NCBI RefSeq assembly: GCF_002573715.1
Contig: NZ_PDHM01000016.1
Location: 475,649-539,648, forward strand
Direction of reading: 5' to 3'
Length of the DNA stretch: 64,000 nt
DNA from: Paenibacillus sp. EZ-K15
GTDB lineage: Bacteria; Bacillota; Bacilli; Paenibacillales; Paenibacillaceae
Shown: positions 27,411-36,153 of the stretch, piece after piece
Position numbering within the stretch: position 1 is the stretch's first letter
How the letters are laid out: every line of letters starts with the position of its first letter
Translations under genes and position numbers: made by a program
The notes under the pieces: generated by a model
Seen by the model: only the letters and a program-made list of their open reading frames with translations
Told to the model about the DNA's origin: nothing
Database searches by the model: none

Positions 27411-29792
27411 ATGAAAACGTTATTAAACGGATTAAAAAACCAACGGATTCACACATCGATTCGTTTGGGGCTGGTCTTGATCCTTTTGATCGGAACACTG
27501 ATGATATCGCCTTCAGAAGCCCAAATGGCTTCGAGTGATGCAGGAGGGAGCAGCAGCATGAATCGAATCGAAAGCACGGTAACGGCAAGCAGCTATCAGC
27601 CGGACACGAATTACGTACCTGGGAATGTATTGGATGGGGTATGGGGCGAGGACGCGGAGAGTCAGCAAAGCCGCTGGTCCGCTTCCGGTCAAGGTCAATG
27701 GCTGCAATTTGATCTAGGCACGGAACACACCGTCACTTATGTGAACATTGCTTTTTTGAATGCTAGAGAGCGTCAGTCCAGCTTTGAAATATTAGCTTCG
27801 AATACTGAAGAATTCCAATCCGGCACCGTTGTTTTTGAACGACAGTTCAGCCGGCAGCTGAAACCGGAAGATAGTATCATGCAAACATATGTATTACAGA
27901 ATCCGGTGAAGGCCAGGTATTTGCGGTTGATCGGATATGGCAATAACGCCAGCGGAAGCTCGGGAAACTGGAACAGTATCATGGAAGTAGAGTTTTACGG
28001 AGGGAAAGTGCCGGGTGAATCACCGGAAGAACCACAACCACCACTTCCTCCAAACGCTGGCGAAGAGAAGGAGGAAGATGTGAAGCTTCCGGAGATGAAG
28101 CGCGTCTCGGTCAGCACGGCGGAACAATTGCAGCAGGCACTGGATCAGGCTGTGGCCGGTACGCTGATTGAACTGAAGGATGGGAACTATGAGCAGAACG
28201 GTCCGTTTGTTATGAAGGATAAACACGGCTCCGCGGCCTATCCGATTCGGATTACCGGGAAGCCCGGCAAGGCAATTATTAGCGGGAATAGCTATATGCA
28301 CATCGAGAATTCCAGTTATGTTGAAGTCAGCGGGCTCACGTTCCGGAACGGGATCGGCGATGAGAATGGAATACAGACCTTGAATGACCGTGGATTAGCG
28401 CATCGAGCGCTTACCGGAGTTCATCCAGGGATTCAGCTGGATAGCTCCAGCCGAATCTCTATTTTGGGCAACACCTTTGCTTTGGATGAAACAGGTCAGC
28501 CCTACCGATTTAAAGCTCAAAACCGATATGTATGGTGTCTCCTTAATGTGGAGAACAGCTGCCGGTACAGTGAGGATCGGTATAACCCGAACGGAGAAGT
28601 TTATAAGGGGTTAACGCCATTTGAAGATCCGAGGCTCATTACGGATAATGGCACTCATAGACATTATATCCAAGTCGAAGGAACGAGCAGCCATAACCGG
28701 ATCGCTTATAATGATATTGGTCCGAAGAAGGGCTTTGGCGCAGTCCTGATTTATGATGGTGAAGGGCATAGTGGACAGCATATATCGCAATACGACGTCA
28801 TTGAGTATAACTATTTTCACGGGATCGGTCCCCGGGTAACCAACGGGTTGGAAGCCATCAGGCTTGGACTTTCCAGTACCTCGCTCTTTTCCGGTTATAT
28901 TACGGTTCAGTACAATTTGTTTGACGGGTTTAACGGTGAAGATGAAGTGATATCGGTGAAGAGCAGTGACAATATTATACGGTACAACACGATTCGTGAT
29001 TCATACGGCGGTATTGTGTCGCGACATGGAAACCGCAACAGCTTCTACGGCAACCATCTGATCGGCGATGGAGTGACACCGGGCAGCAGCGGGTTTCGGA
29101 TATACGGTAACGATCACAAAATCTATAACAATTACATGGAAGGTCTTACGGACAAAGTGATTCGTCTTGATGGCGGAACACATGACGGCGGACCGGAAGG
29201 CAGTACGAATCCAATCGTTCGTTGGGGTGGAAACCAAGAGCAAACGGCAAGGCTTGGCGATCTGCCGGCCGAACAAAGAACGGAACTTTTGCGTGGACAT
29301 TGGCGGCAGTATAACGTTCAGATTTACAACAATACTATCGTGAATGTCAGCAACCAAACGACAACTTTCAATCTAGGCGGCAGAACCTATCAGCCGGTAG
29401 GGACTAAGATTTATAACAATCTGATATTTAGCCATGCAGGGACGATATTTCAGGAAACCGATGGGGTGATACAAGCACCCGAACAGGAACGGGCTGAGTA
29501 CAAGGGAAATATGCTCTCGGGGAACGCACCGATTTCTAACAACCCCATCGTGGACAGAGGGATGAACAAACAAGAGCTTCATTTGGTGCGCAGTAAGGAC
29601 GGCCTCATTCGATTATCCGTCTATAGTCCAGCCGTAGACGCTGCCCTGACTCCATTCGTTGCAGCGGACGACATGGATGGCCAGATCCGCTATATACCTG
29701 ACGTGGGTGCTGACGAATATGCGCCAGGCAAGCAGCGATCCAATCCTCCGCTTACCGTCTATGATGTAGGTCCAGAAGCCTGGACGAAATAA
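27411..29792 (+). CDS. Secreted PL6 polysaccharide lyase with N-terminal F5/8-type carbohydrate-binding domain
   Basis: 793 residues. Signal peptide (LGLVLILLIGTLMISPSEA), then a discoidin/CBM32-like domain (about 50-200: VTASSYQPDTNYVPGNVLDG, SRWSASGQGQWLQFDLG), a Pro/Glu linker, and a right-handed beta-helix of the PL6 family (chondroitinase B and alginate lyases) from about 225. The catalytic pair is visible as Lys517 in EVISVKSSDN and Arg538 in VSRHGNRNSFYGN; the 21-residue spacing equals Lys250/Arg271 of Pedobacter chondroitinase B. GLEAIRLGLSS and SGFRIYGNDHKIYNN are further signatures. It would cut dermatan/chondroitin or alginate outside the cell, with import and GH88 cleavage by the genes upstream. 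AGAGGTGA precedes the ATG. Confidence 0.92.
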   Translation: MKTLLNGLKNQRIHTSIRLGLVLILLIGTLMISPSEAQMASSDAGGSSSMNRIESTVTASSYQPDTNYVPGNVLDGVWGEDAESQQSRWSASGQGQWLQFDLGTEHTVTYVNIAFLNARERQSSFEILASNTEEFQSGTVVFERQFSRQLKPEDSIMQTYVLQNPVKARYLRLIGYGNNASGSSGNWNSIMEVEFYGGKVPGESPEEPQPPLPPNAGEEKEEDVKLPEMKRVSVSTAEQLQQALDQAVAGTLIELKDGNYEQNGPFVMKDKHGSAAYPIRITGKPGKAIISGNSYMHIENSSYVEVSGLTFRNGIGDENGIQTLNDRGLAHRALTGVHPGIQLDSSSRISILGNTFALDETGQPYRFKAQNRYVWCLLNVENSCRYSEDRYNPNGEVYKGLTPFEDPRLITDNGTHRHYIQVEGTSSHNRIAYNDIGPKKGFGAVLIYDGEGHSGQHISQYDVIEYNYFHGIGPRVTNGLEAIRLGLSSTSLFSGYITVQYNLFDGFNGEDEVISVKSSDNIIRYNTIRDSYGGIVSRHGNRNSFYGNHLIGDGVTPGSSGFRIYGNDHKIYNNYMEGLTDKVIRLDGGTHDGGPEGSTNPIVRWGGNQEQTARLGDLPAEQRTELLRGHWRQYNVQIYNNTIVNVSNQTTTFNLGGRTYQPVGTKIYNNLIFSHAGTIFQETDGVIQAPEQERAEYKGNMLSGNAPISNNPIVDRGMNKQELHLVRSKDGLIRLSVYSPAVDAALTPFVAADDMDGQIRYIPDVGADEYAPGKQRSNPPLTVYDVGPEAWTK

Positions 29793-29863
29793 AGGTGAGT
29801 TCCATGCTCGGCGGATTATCACTTGTTCCTTAAATTTCGGTATTCTTACGACAAACGGCACCA

Positions 29864-31102
29864 TCATTCTGCCTTCATCCCGATTCTTCGAACTTTGGAC
29901 GTCACACGATAATCAAAGGTTACGTTTTTATAGATTCCACCCCATTGCTCAGCAGATTTAACATGGCTTTTCCAATACGATGGTTCTTTGGCTCTTACCA
30001 ATTCGCCGAATCCGAATATATCGGATTCTTTTTTTTGCGTCTTTTGGATTAATCCGATTAATAATTCTGTAATGGAACGCTCATTCTCGCGTGCAATTTC
30101 CTCCAGAATTTTCGAGTTATCGATCGGGATGGTATCCGTGTTTTTTTCTTCTATATTAATCTCCGTCGTTGCCGTGATCGTAAAATGGGGCATACCGTTC
30201 TTGATATCAACTTTAATTTCCGATTCCCGGTTCGTCGCATGGATCGTTACGACCTGAGAATCGTCCCCTAAATGAATGACTCCGCGGTATCCTGCGGGAC
30301 TGATTCCCTTGATGACCAAATATCCGGCAATTTCAATCGGTTTTGTCACGCCTACCATTTTGGCCCCTTTAAAAAACGCCATTCCCCTGATTTCCACGTT
30401 ATCTCCCTTCATGATTTTGATATAAGGCAGAAATCCTTCCTGACCTTTCTTCGAGGAATTGCTCCAGAACGTCCCAATGTAGTTACTTGGAAACTTGCCA
30501 TGCTTTACGGCATCGTCCAAGGTGGATGCTAGATACAGCGCCGGGACACGCTCCAATTTCGGTGCTGCTTGCATGTGATTTTTTGCTTTTCCTTTCGATA
30601 TCATCAACCAGGCCATACGTCGAACTTCAGCATTACGGTGTAGATAGTCGTTTAAATTCTCTATTCCTTTTCTCGCAAACTCTTCGGATACAACGATGAC
30701 GCGAAGATGGCCAAAAAACAGTTTGCCTGATATTTGCTGCTGTAAATTCATCATGGCGTCGTCGACCGTGTGTCCTACAACATCGAGCACCCACACCGTT
30801 TCTTGCTCACCTTCTCCCGAACCGCCGCCTTCACCAGGCCCGAGCGGTATTCTGCCGGGAAGCGCAATTTGAACGGATAGTTGGATTAATTCCTGTTTCG
30901 GAGCAGGGTATTTCCCGCGAAGATGAGATATTTCATCCTCACGTGCCTCAGCATCCTTATCAGCCGTATCGATCGATATCCCTAGAACGACAGCACGCTC
31001 TTCAATCTCCATCCGATCCCAGCATCCTGTCAGGAGTGAGCAGGATAGAAGAAGGACGATCATGAATTTTACGTTTAGGTTAACGCTTATTCTTGTACTC
31101 AT
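29864..31102 (-). CDS. Ger(x)C-family spore germination lipoprotein
   Basis: 412 residues, lipoprotein (SCSLLTGC), C subunit of the germinant receptor in the spore inner membrane. WDRMEIEERAVVLGISID is the classic N-terminus; LFFGHLRVIVVSEEFARKGI, EVRRMAWLMISKGKA and the C-terminal KKESDIFGFGELVRAKEPSYWK are family landmarks. The ATG at 31102 has TAGGAGG six bases ahead. A Gly/Glu-rich loop (GPGEGGGSGEGEQ) near residue 90 is a local insertion. It is the last gene of the ger operon. Confidence 0.94.
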   Translation of the reverse strand: MSTRISVNLNVKFMIVLLLSCSLLTGCWDRMEIEERAVVLGISIDTADKDAEAREDEISHLRGKYPAPKQELIQLSVQIALPGRIPLGPGEGGGSGEGEQETVWVLDVVGHTVDDAMMNLQQQISGKLFFGHLRVIVVSEEFARKGIENLNDYLHRNAEVRRMAWLMISKGKAKNHMQAAPKLERVPALYLASTLDDAVKHGKFPSNYIGTFWSNSSKKGQEGFLPYIKIMKGDNVEIRGMAFFKGAKMVGVTKPIEIAGYLVIKGISPAGYRGVIHLGDDSQVVTIHATNRESEIKVDIKNGMPHFTITATTEINIEEKNTDTIPIDNSKILEEIARENERSITELLIGLIQKTQKKESDIFGFGELVRAKEPSYWKSHVKSAEQWGGIYKNVTFDYRVTSKVRRIGMKAE

Positions 31103-31135
31103 TGAAATCCTCCTACACTCTGTGAACATGCTCAC

Positions 31136-31345
31136 TCACACCAGGACTTTGACAAGGACGATACTCAGGAACAAAACCGTTACGAACGCGATATTGATCC
31201 AGCCCAACACGCGAGATACTTTTTTTTCCTTGGTCATGTTCGACTGATCATACTTATACGTATCGATGAACAGGTTGAACAAACCAGAAAACACCCAAAT
31301 TATAATGGCGACATCCCAATAACCGCTGTAAATTTCTCCGATCAT
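31136..31345 (-). CDS. Small two-helix membrane protein in ger operon (CLC_0170-like)
   Basis: 69 residues with two hydrophobic segments (WDVAIIIWVFSGLFNLFID and VLGWINIAFVTVLFLSIVLVKVLV) separated by a charged loop. Its ATG overlaps the gerB stop (ATGA), which indicates translational coupling. Short proteins of this kind, recalled as the CLC_0170 family, occur between the B and C subunit genes of some germination operons; they are analogous to, but not clearly homologous with, GerD-subunit (2TM) proteins that tune receptor function. Confidence 0.8.
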   Translation of the reverse strand: MIGEIYSGYWDVAIIIWVFSGLFNLFIDTYKYDQSNMTKEKKVSRVLGWINIAFVTVLFLSIVLVKVLV

Positions 31346-32436
31346 TTGGATTTTCCTCTTTTTTTACGGAGCATGGCGATGATAAGCAGCACTCCGGGAT
31401 AAACGATCGTAATCAGCAGTCCGAATTTGGATATCACGCTGTTCACTTCATTCAAATGAATCAAGCTTTGGGGCAGCATGGCCAAGACGAACACAAACGG
31501 AAGGATGAAGAAGGACAGCATCCCATGATCAGCTAACCGGAATAACTTGCTTATCGAGTAAATCGTAAAGTAGTAACAAGAGAACAAGGATGTAAATACA
31601 GCTGTTACCCAGACGGCAAGGAAGACCGCATCCAAACGTTCCAGTACATTGGCAGGTAATGAAGTTGCTTTTGCCAGCTCCAGTGTCGGCCACAACAGCT
31701 TCTTCGTTTCCTCTGCCCCAAACACGCTAACCGTTGCCGTGACAATTAATATATACAGCACCCCGGTAATCAGCATCGCCCATATGCTGGATCGCATCGC
31801 TCTTTCCGGTTTGCACATGGCAGGGATGACCATCATCATAATAAAGTATCCTTGGAACATGGTAGACAATGTAATAATGCCTGCCGGTATTCCTCGAATT
31901 TCATTCCCCATCACAGGAAGAACATTGACGATGTCCGCGTTTTTTAACGACAGGGCGACGATCAAGAGCGCAGGAATTAGGATAAAGGGGCTGTAAAATA
32001 AGTGAATGTAAGCAAAGGTCATAATATTTCGGCGTGAAGAAAAAGCAGCCAGGAGCAGCATGACCAGTACAGTTACCTCGAGTGGCGTATTTTTTAGAAC
32101 GGCTGTGACAACAACCTCACCGAACTCCCTTGCAACAAGAGAGCTTAAAACGGCAAAGAAAGCAATTGATAGAAGGCCTCCGATTCTTCCGAGCCATTTG
32201 CCGATGATGATCTCGCTATACTCGATGTAAGAGTCATTCGGGAACCGCATGCCAAGCCGGGTCATGAAAAAAAGTCCGACAAACGCAAGCAGCATTCCCA
32301 AAAAAGTGACTAACGGAGCTCCTGCATCCGCGGCCTTCACCGCAGCCAAGGGAAGTGCAAGAACGCTTACTCCAACGATGGTGCTGATTGTAACGGCAGT
32401 AGCCTGCGTGACAGTAATTTGGCGCTGCTCATTCAT
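31342..32436 (-). CDS. GerB-type spore germination permease
   Basis: 364 residues, about ten membrane helices of the APC superfamily (GerAB/endospore germination permease). It starts with ITVTQATAVTISTIVGVSVLALPLA and includes TRLGMRFPNDSYIEYSEIIIGKWLGR. The B subunit binds the small-molecule germinant in the inner spore membrane. Its start lies two bases after the gerA stop and its end overlaps the next small gene, so the operon is tightly coupled. Confidence 0.94.
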   Translation of the reverse strand: MNEQRQITVTQATAVTISTIVGVSVLALPLAAVKAADAGAPLVTFLGMLLAFVGLFFMTRLGMRFPNDSYIEYSEIIIGKWLGRIGGLLSIAFFAVLSSLVAREFGEVVVTAVLKNTPLEVTVLVMLLLAAFSSRRNIMTFAYIHLFYSPFILIPALLIVALSLKNADIVNVLPVMGNEIRGIPAGIITLSTMFQGYFIMMMVIPAMCKPERAMRSSIWAMLITGVLYILIVTATVSVFGAEETKKLLWPTLELAKATSLPANVLERLDAVFLAVWVTAVFTSLFSCYYFTIYSISKLFRLADHGMLSFFILPFVFVLAMLPQSLIHLNEVNSVISKFGLLITIVYPGVLLIIAMLRKKRGKSK

Positions 32437-32438
32437 GG

Positions 32439-34073
32439 TTAACGCCCTTTCTCGTCGTTAGGATGGACGGGATCCATAATATGGGATGAAGAATGATCCA
32501 CCTGTTCCTTCATTTGATCACCCAGTCTTGTTTTGCTAATCGGATGGAGGAAGGAAGGCCGGTTCTTCATCTTCCACAACGGCCCACGGGTCAGGAGATC
32601 CCGCATGCTTTGAAAGTTGCCAGGCACAAATGGGCTTATGTATGGGACCCCGAACGATTTAAGTGACAATAAATGATTGGTAATCAAAATGATTCCGACC
32701 ATGACGCCATATAGACCAAAGATACCGGCTAAGATGATCAGCGGAAAACGAAGCAGGCGAAGAGCCAGAGCCGCATTGTAGGCCGGCGTTGCAAAAGAGC
32801 CAATGGTCGTTAAAGCGATAATAACGATAGTTATCGGGCTCGCGAACCCGGCCGCTACCGCAGCCTGGCCGATGACGAGCACACCGACAATAGATAAAGC
32901 GCCGCCTACCTGTTGCGGCAATCGTATGGTGGCTTCCCTTAAAACCTCCATTGAGATTTCAATGACAAGCACTTCGATCATGGCAGGGAAAGGTACGCCT
33001 GCACGCCCGCCGGCAACGGCGACCGCAAATTCTGTAGGGATCAGCTCAGGATTGAACGAAATAATCGCCACATACAGCGAGGGAAAGACCAATGAAAACA
33101 CTAGAGCAACCAGACGGGACATTCGGATCGCACTCATCAGCACGAAGCGTTCGGTATAATCTTCAACGGTCTGATAGAACTGGCTAAACACGGTTGGCGC
33201 GATCAAGGCCAGTGGGGAGCCGTCGACCAAGATGGCGACTCTTCCTTCCAGCAGATTCGCTACGACTTTGTCAGGTCGCTCGGTATACTGGATTTGCGGA
33301 AACGGAGACCAGTGGTTGTCTTCGATGAATTGCTCCAAATAACCTGAATCCAGAACGGCGTCGATTTCAATGGCATCCAGTCGCTTTTGTACCTCTTTGA
33401 TGATTCCGGGATTGGTTATGCCGTCCATGTAACACATGGCAACTTTGGATTTGGTTTTCGTTCCGATCTCCATGGATTTCACTCGAAAATCCGGCGTTTG
33501 AAGCCGATAGCGGAGTAGAGAAATATTGGTCCCCAGGGACTCAATAAATCCCTCTCTGGCCCCGCGAATGACCTGCTCTGTCGCCGGCTGCTCAATAGCG
33601 CGCTGTGTGATCTGACGTGTGTCAAAGATAATCGCCTCGTCCAGCCCTTCAATGGCTACGACGGATTGCCCCCTTAGCAGGTTGTCGGTCAGAACGGAGA
33701 TTTTCCTTTCCGAATACCCCTCGCTATGATAAAGCGTATCTTTCATGATGGTTTCCATTAACTCATCATGCGGGAGGTTATTCACATCGATATGGCGCGG
33801 CCCATATTTAAGGGGCTTCAATATCGTGTTATTGATGACGGCATGATCCGTCATATCGGAGAAATACAGCAATACAGCCGGATGCTGCCCGAACACATGG
33901 AAGCCAAATACAATAAAATCGTCACTATCACCCAGAACCTGCTTGATTTCGGATATGGTTTCTTCCAGATTCACCGATATGTCCATATCCTCTGAGTTCT
34001 TCCCATTCGGATTGGCAGAAAGATTATCGCTATTGTTGGGTTGGTTCGAACCCGCCCATGTGGAAAATGACAT
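32439..34073 (-). CDS. GerA-type spore germination receptor subunit
   Basis: 544 residues: cytoplasmic N-terminal domain, then membrane helices in the C-terminal half. VRGAREGFIESLGTNISLLRYRL is near-diagnostic, as are SPFPQIQYTERPDKVVANLLEGRVAILVDGSP and MIEVLVIEISMEVLREA. The A subunit forms the ion-conducting oligomer of the receptor. The start at 34073 has AGGAGAGG ahead; a TTG 24 bases upstream is less likely. The N-terminal 40 residues are Asn/Ser-rich and probably disordered. It is the first gene of the ger operon, expected to be under forespore (sigma G) control. Confidence 0.95.
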   Translation of the reverse strand: MSFSTWAGSNQPNNSDNLSANPNGKNSEDMDISVNLEETISEIKQVLGDSDDFIVFGFHVFGQHPAVLLYFSDMTDHAVINNTILKPLKYGPRHIDVNNLPHDELMETIMKDTLYHSEGYSERKISVLTDNLLRGQSVVAIEGLDEAIIFDTRQITQRAIEQPATEQVIRGAREGFIESLGTNISLLRYRLQTPDFRVKSMEIGTKTKSKVAMCYMDGITNPGIIKEVQKRLDAIEIDAVLDSGYLEQFIEDNHWSPFPQIQYTERPDKVVANLLEGRVAILVDGSPLALIAPTVFSQFYQTVEDYTERFVLMSAIRMSRLVALVFSLVFPSLYVAIISFNPELIPTEFAVAVAGGRAGVPFPAMIEVLVIEISMEVLREATIRLPQQVGGALSIVGVLVIGQAAVAAGFASPITIVIIALTTIGSFATPAYNAALALRLLRFPLIILAGIFGLYGVMVGIILITNHLLSLKSFGVPYISPFVPGNFQSMRDLLTRGPLWKMKNRPSFLHPISKTRLGDQMKEQVDHSSSHIMDPVHPNDEKGR

Positions 34074-34290
34074 GTGTTTACACCTCTCCTGATTCAACGG
34101 GGGTCACAGCATTTGGATATTTTGATTAAGTATTTCCTCTGGTTGTTATTTTTATCAAAAAGAAGAAGTCTAAAAAGATGTTGCCTGGCTCCCCTAGTTC
34201 TCCGATCCTGATCGTTCACATAGTGTTAGATTTTGGTATGACTGCAATCACATATACGAAGATAGGAGTTTCATATACTTGGGTTGTAAG

Positions 34291-34306
34291 AGTGAAATAG
34301 TTCACA
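34291..34306. promoter_or_regulatory. Fnr/CRP-like box upstream of ric
   Basis: AGTGAAATAGTTCACA differs by one base from the TGTGA-N6-TCACA consensus used by Fnr of Bacillus. It lies 30 bases before the ric start codon, where it would control transcription in low oxygen. Confidence 0.5.
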
Positions 34307-34336
34307 AAGACGCATTTAGTCTAAGGAGGTTTGAAC

Positions 34337-35035
34337 ATGAGTTCATTCACGCTTCAGAGTCAGGTATCCGATATCGTTACATCCATTCCGCAAACCGCGG
34401 ATTTATTCCGATCACTTCGCATTGATTTTTGTTGTGGAGGGCAGGTGCCTTTAGAAGAGGCGGCTAAACAGCGCAATTTGGAACCCGCCGCCGTATTGGA
34501 GCAAGTTCGGTCCGTGGAGAGCAAGTTTGCAGATTATCAGGAAAGCCGTCCGGCTTCACTGAAGGAATCCGAACTGATTGAATACATCCAGCAGAAACAT
34601 CATGCCTTCTTGCGGAATGAATTACCTGCTTTAACGCCGTATGTGACGAAATTAGCCCGCGTCCACGGGGAGCATCATCCCGAACTTCTCCGGGTGCAGG
34701 AGCTTTTCTCAGACTTGAAAAAAGAGCTGCTGGATCATACGAAGGATGAGGACGAGCATGTATTCCCGCTCATCTTGAAATTTGTTGCAGAGCCTAACCA
34801 CCAGGCTGCAGCGGAGCTTAAGCCACATGTGTCTGAACTGGAAGATGAACATGCTCAAGCAGGCAAACTGCTTCAGGAGCTTAGGGAAGTAACCGCTGAT
34901 TTCGAGCTTCCGTCGGATGCCTGCGGTACGTATCGGTTGGTCTATCAACGGTTGGCGATGCTTGAAAAGGACACCTTCGAGCATATCCATCTGGAAAACA
35001 ACATCTTGTTCGAACGGATTCGTCAAGCGGTATAA
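34337..35035 (+). CDS. ric: Di-iron iron-sulfur cluster repair protein Ric (ScdA/YtfE)
   Basis: 232 residues. An N-terminal DUF542 domain (TADLFRSLRIDFCCGGQVPLEEA) is followed by a hemerythrin-like four-helix bundle with the di-iron ligands in QKHHAFLRNE, HGEHHPEL, DHTKDEDEHVFPL, LEDEHAQAG and FEHIHLENNILF. Ric repairs iron-sulfur clusters damaged by nitric oxide or oxidants. The ATG at 34337 has AAGGAGG seven bases ahead; a TTG two codons earlier is less suitable. An Fnr-like palindrome upstream fits induction in low oxygen or nitrosative conditions. It is monocistronic. Confidence 0.95.
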   Translation: MSSFTLQSQVSDIVTSIPQTADLFRSLRIDFCCGGQVPLEEAAKQRNLEPAAVLEQVRSVESKFADYQESRPASLKESELIEYIQQKHHAFLRNELPALTPYVTKLARVHGEHHPELLRVQELFSDLKKELLDHTKDEDEHVFPLILKFVAEPNHQAAAELKPHVSELEDEHAQAGKLLQELREVTADFELPSDACGTYRLVYQRLAMLEKDTFEHIHLENNILFERIRQAV

Positions 35036-35043
35036 CTTTGGTT

Positions 35044-35079
35044 AAAACCCCTTCTTCACTAGGTGAGGAAGGGGTTTTT
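35044..35079. terminator. Bidirectional terminator between ric and the AraC/cupin gene
   Basis: AAAACCCCTTC and GAAGGGGTTTT flank a 13-base loop, with T on both sides; it serves both converging genes. Confidence 0.88.
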
Positions 35080-35960
35080 CATTGCCCGGTCTGCTTGCGG
35101 AAGGTATTTGGCGTCAGGCCGGTTTCCGATTTGAACGTATGAAAAAAATGCGACAGGTCGCCATAGCCGACAGCGGAGGCGATCTCGGTTACGGAAAGCT
35201 GCGTATCCAAGAGCAGCCGCTTCGCCTGATGGATTCGATACAGCGTTAGGTAACGGTTCAAAGAGTGGCCTGTCGCTTGTTTGAAATGATCATACATATG
35301 TGAGCGGGAAACGTTAAACCGTTCATGCAAACGGCTCACCTCGATTGACTCGGCATAATGTGTGGTCAAATACCGTAAAATACGCTCCGCTAAATGAAAC
35401 GAGGCGTTCTCCGCATGGTCTGGATCGGGAGGACAACACTGCTCTCTCGTCAGGATGACAAACAATTCGGCAAGTAGGTGGTGCATCGCTGCCTCGTAAT
35501 AATCCCTTTGTTCGGCGAGCTCCCGAGTAAGGCGCAGGAGCAAGTTCCGGATCATATCCATTCTCGCTGCAGCTACACGCCAGTAGGGCTTTGATTCGGT
35601 AAACAGGGAATGTACGCAATGGCTGATTCCCGGCGAGGTGTTGAATGACATCTGCACATAGTGTTCGTCGATCGATAACACGACCCGATGAAGAGGCATT
35701 GTTCCAATAACGGATGGCAAGTGCAGTTCGTGGGGCTTTATGATGGCGATTGTGCCTGGCACTAGGGAAACCATGTGATCATCAAGGAGCAGTTTGCCTT
35801 GACCATCTAAACAAAAATAGAGCTCGTAACCCCGATGCGCATGCATCTGTCTTTGACCGATCAAACCATCGCGGAAATGGCAATGGACAGGGAAATCGTC
35901 AAGGAACCGATTCGTAGCGAGATCCAGTTGATAACTGGAGGAAATGTATCGTGAGCCCAT
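35079..35960 (-). CDS. AraC-family regulator with cupin sensor domain
   Basis: 293 residues. A cupin-type N-terminal pocket (HCHFRDGLIGQRQMHAHRGYELYFCLDGQGKLLLDD) precedes the AraC double helix-turn-helix (IEVSRLHERFNVSRSHMYDHF and VTEIASAVGYGDLSHFFHTFKSETG). AGGAGAACC precedes the ATG. It is divergent from the GH105/deacetylase pair across a 193-base gap and is the likely regulator of that pair. A short palindrome GAAAC-CAA-GTTTC lies in the gap at 36076-36088. Confidence 0.92.
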   Translation of the reverse strand: MGSRYISSSYQLDLATNRFLDDFPVHCHFRDGLIGQRQMHAHRGYELYFCLDGQGKLLLDDHMVSLVPGTIAIIKPHELHLPSVIGTMPLHRVVLSIDEHYVQMSFNTSPGISHCVHSLFTESKPYWRVAAARMDMIRNLLLRLTRELAEQRDYYEAAMHHLLAELFVILTREQCCPPDPDHAENASFHLAERILRYLTTHYAESIEVSRLHERFNVSRSHMYDHFKQATGHSLNRYLTLYRIHQAKRLLLDTQLSVTEIASAVGYGDLSHFFHTFKSETGLTPNTFRKQTGQ

Positions 35961-36153
35961 TCTATAGGTTCTCCTGTTCTAACCTGATTGTTGTGCAATA
36001 AGTAAGGATATTTTAACATGGTTCTTTCTGAAGGTCTCGAGTGGTTGTGGAAATATCCCCATATTTTTTGAACATGAAACCAAGTTTCGTTAACCGGAAT
36101 CCTTTACATTCAATATAGAACATGATTGAGATAAGGAATGAAGGAGATGTCGT

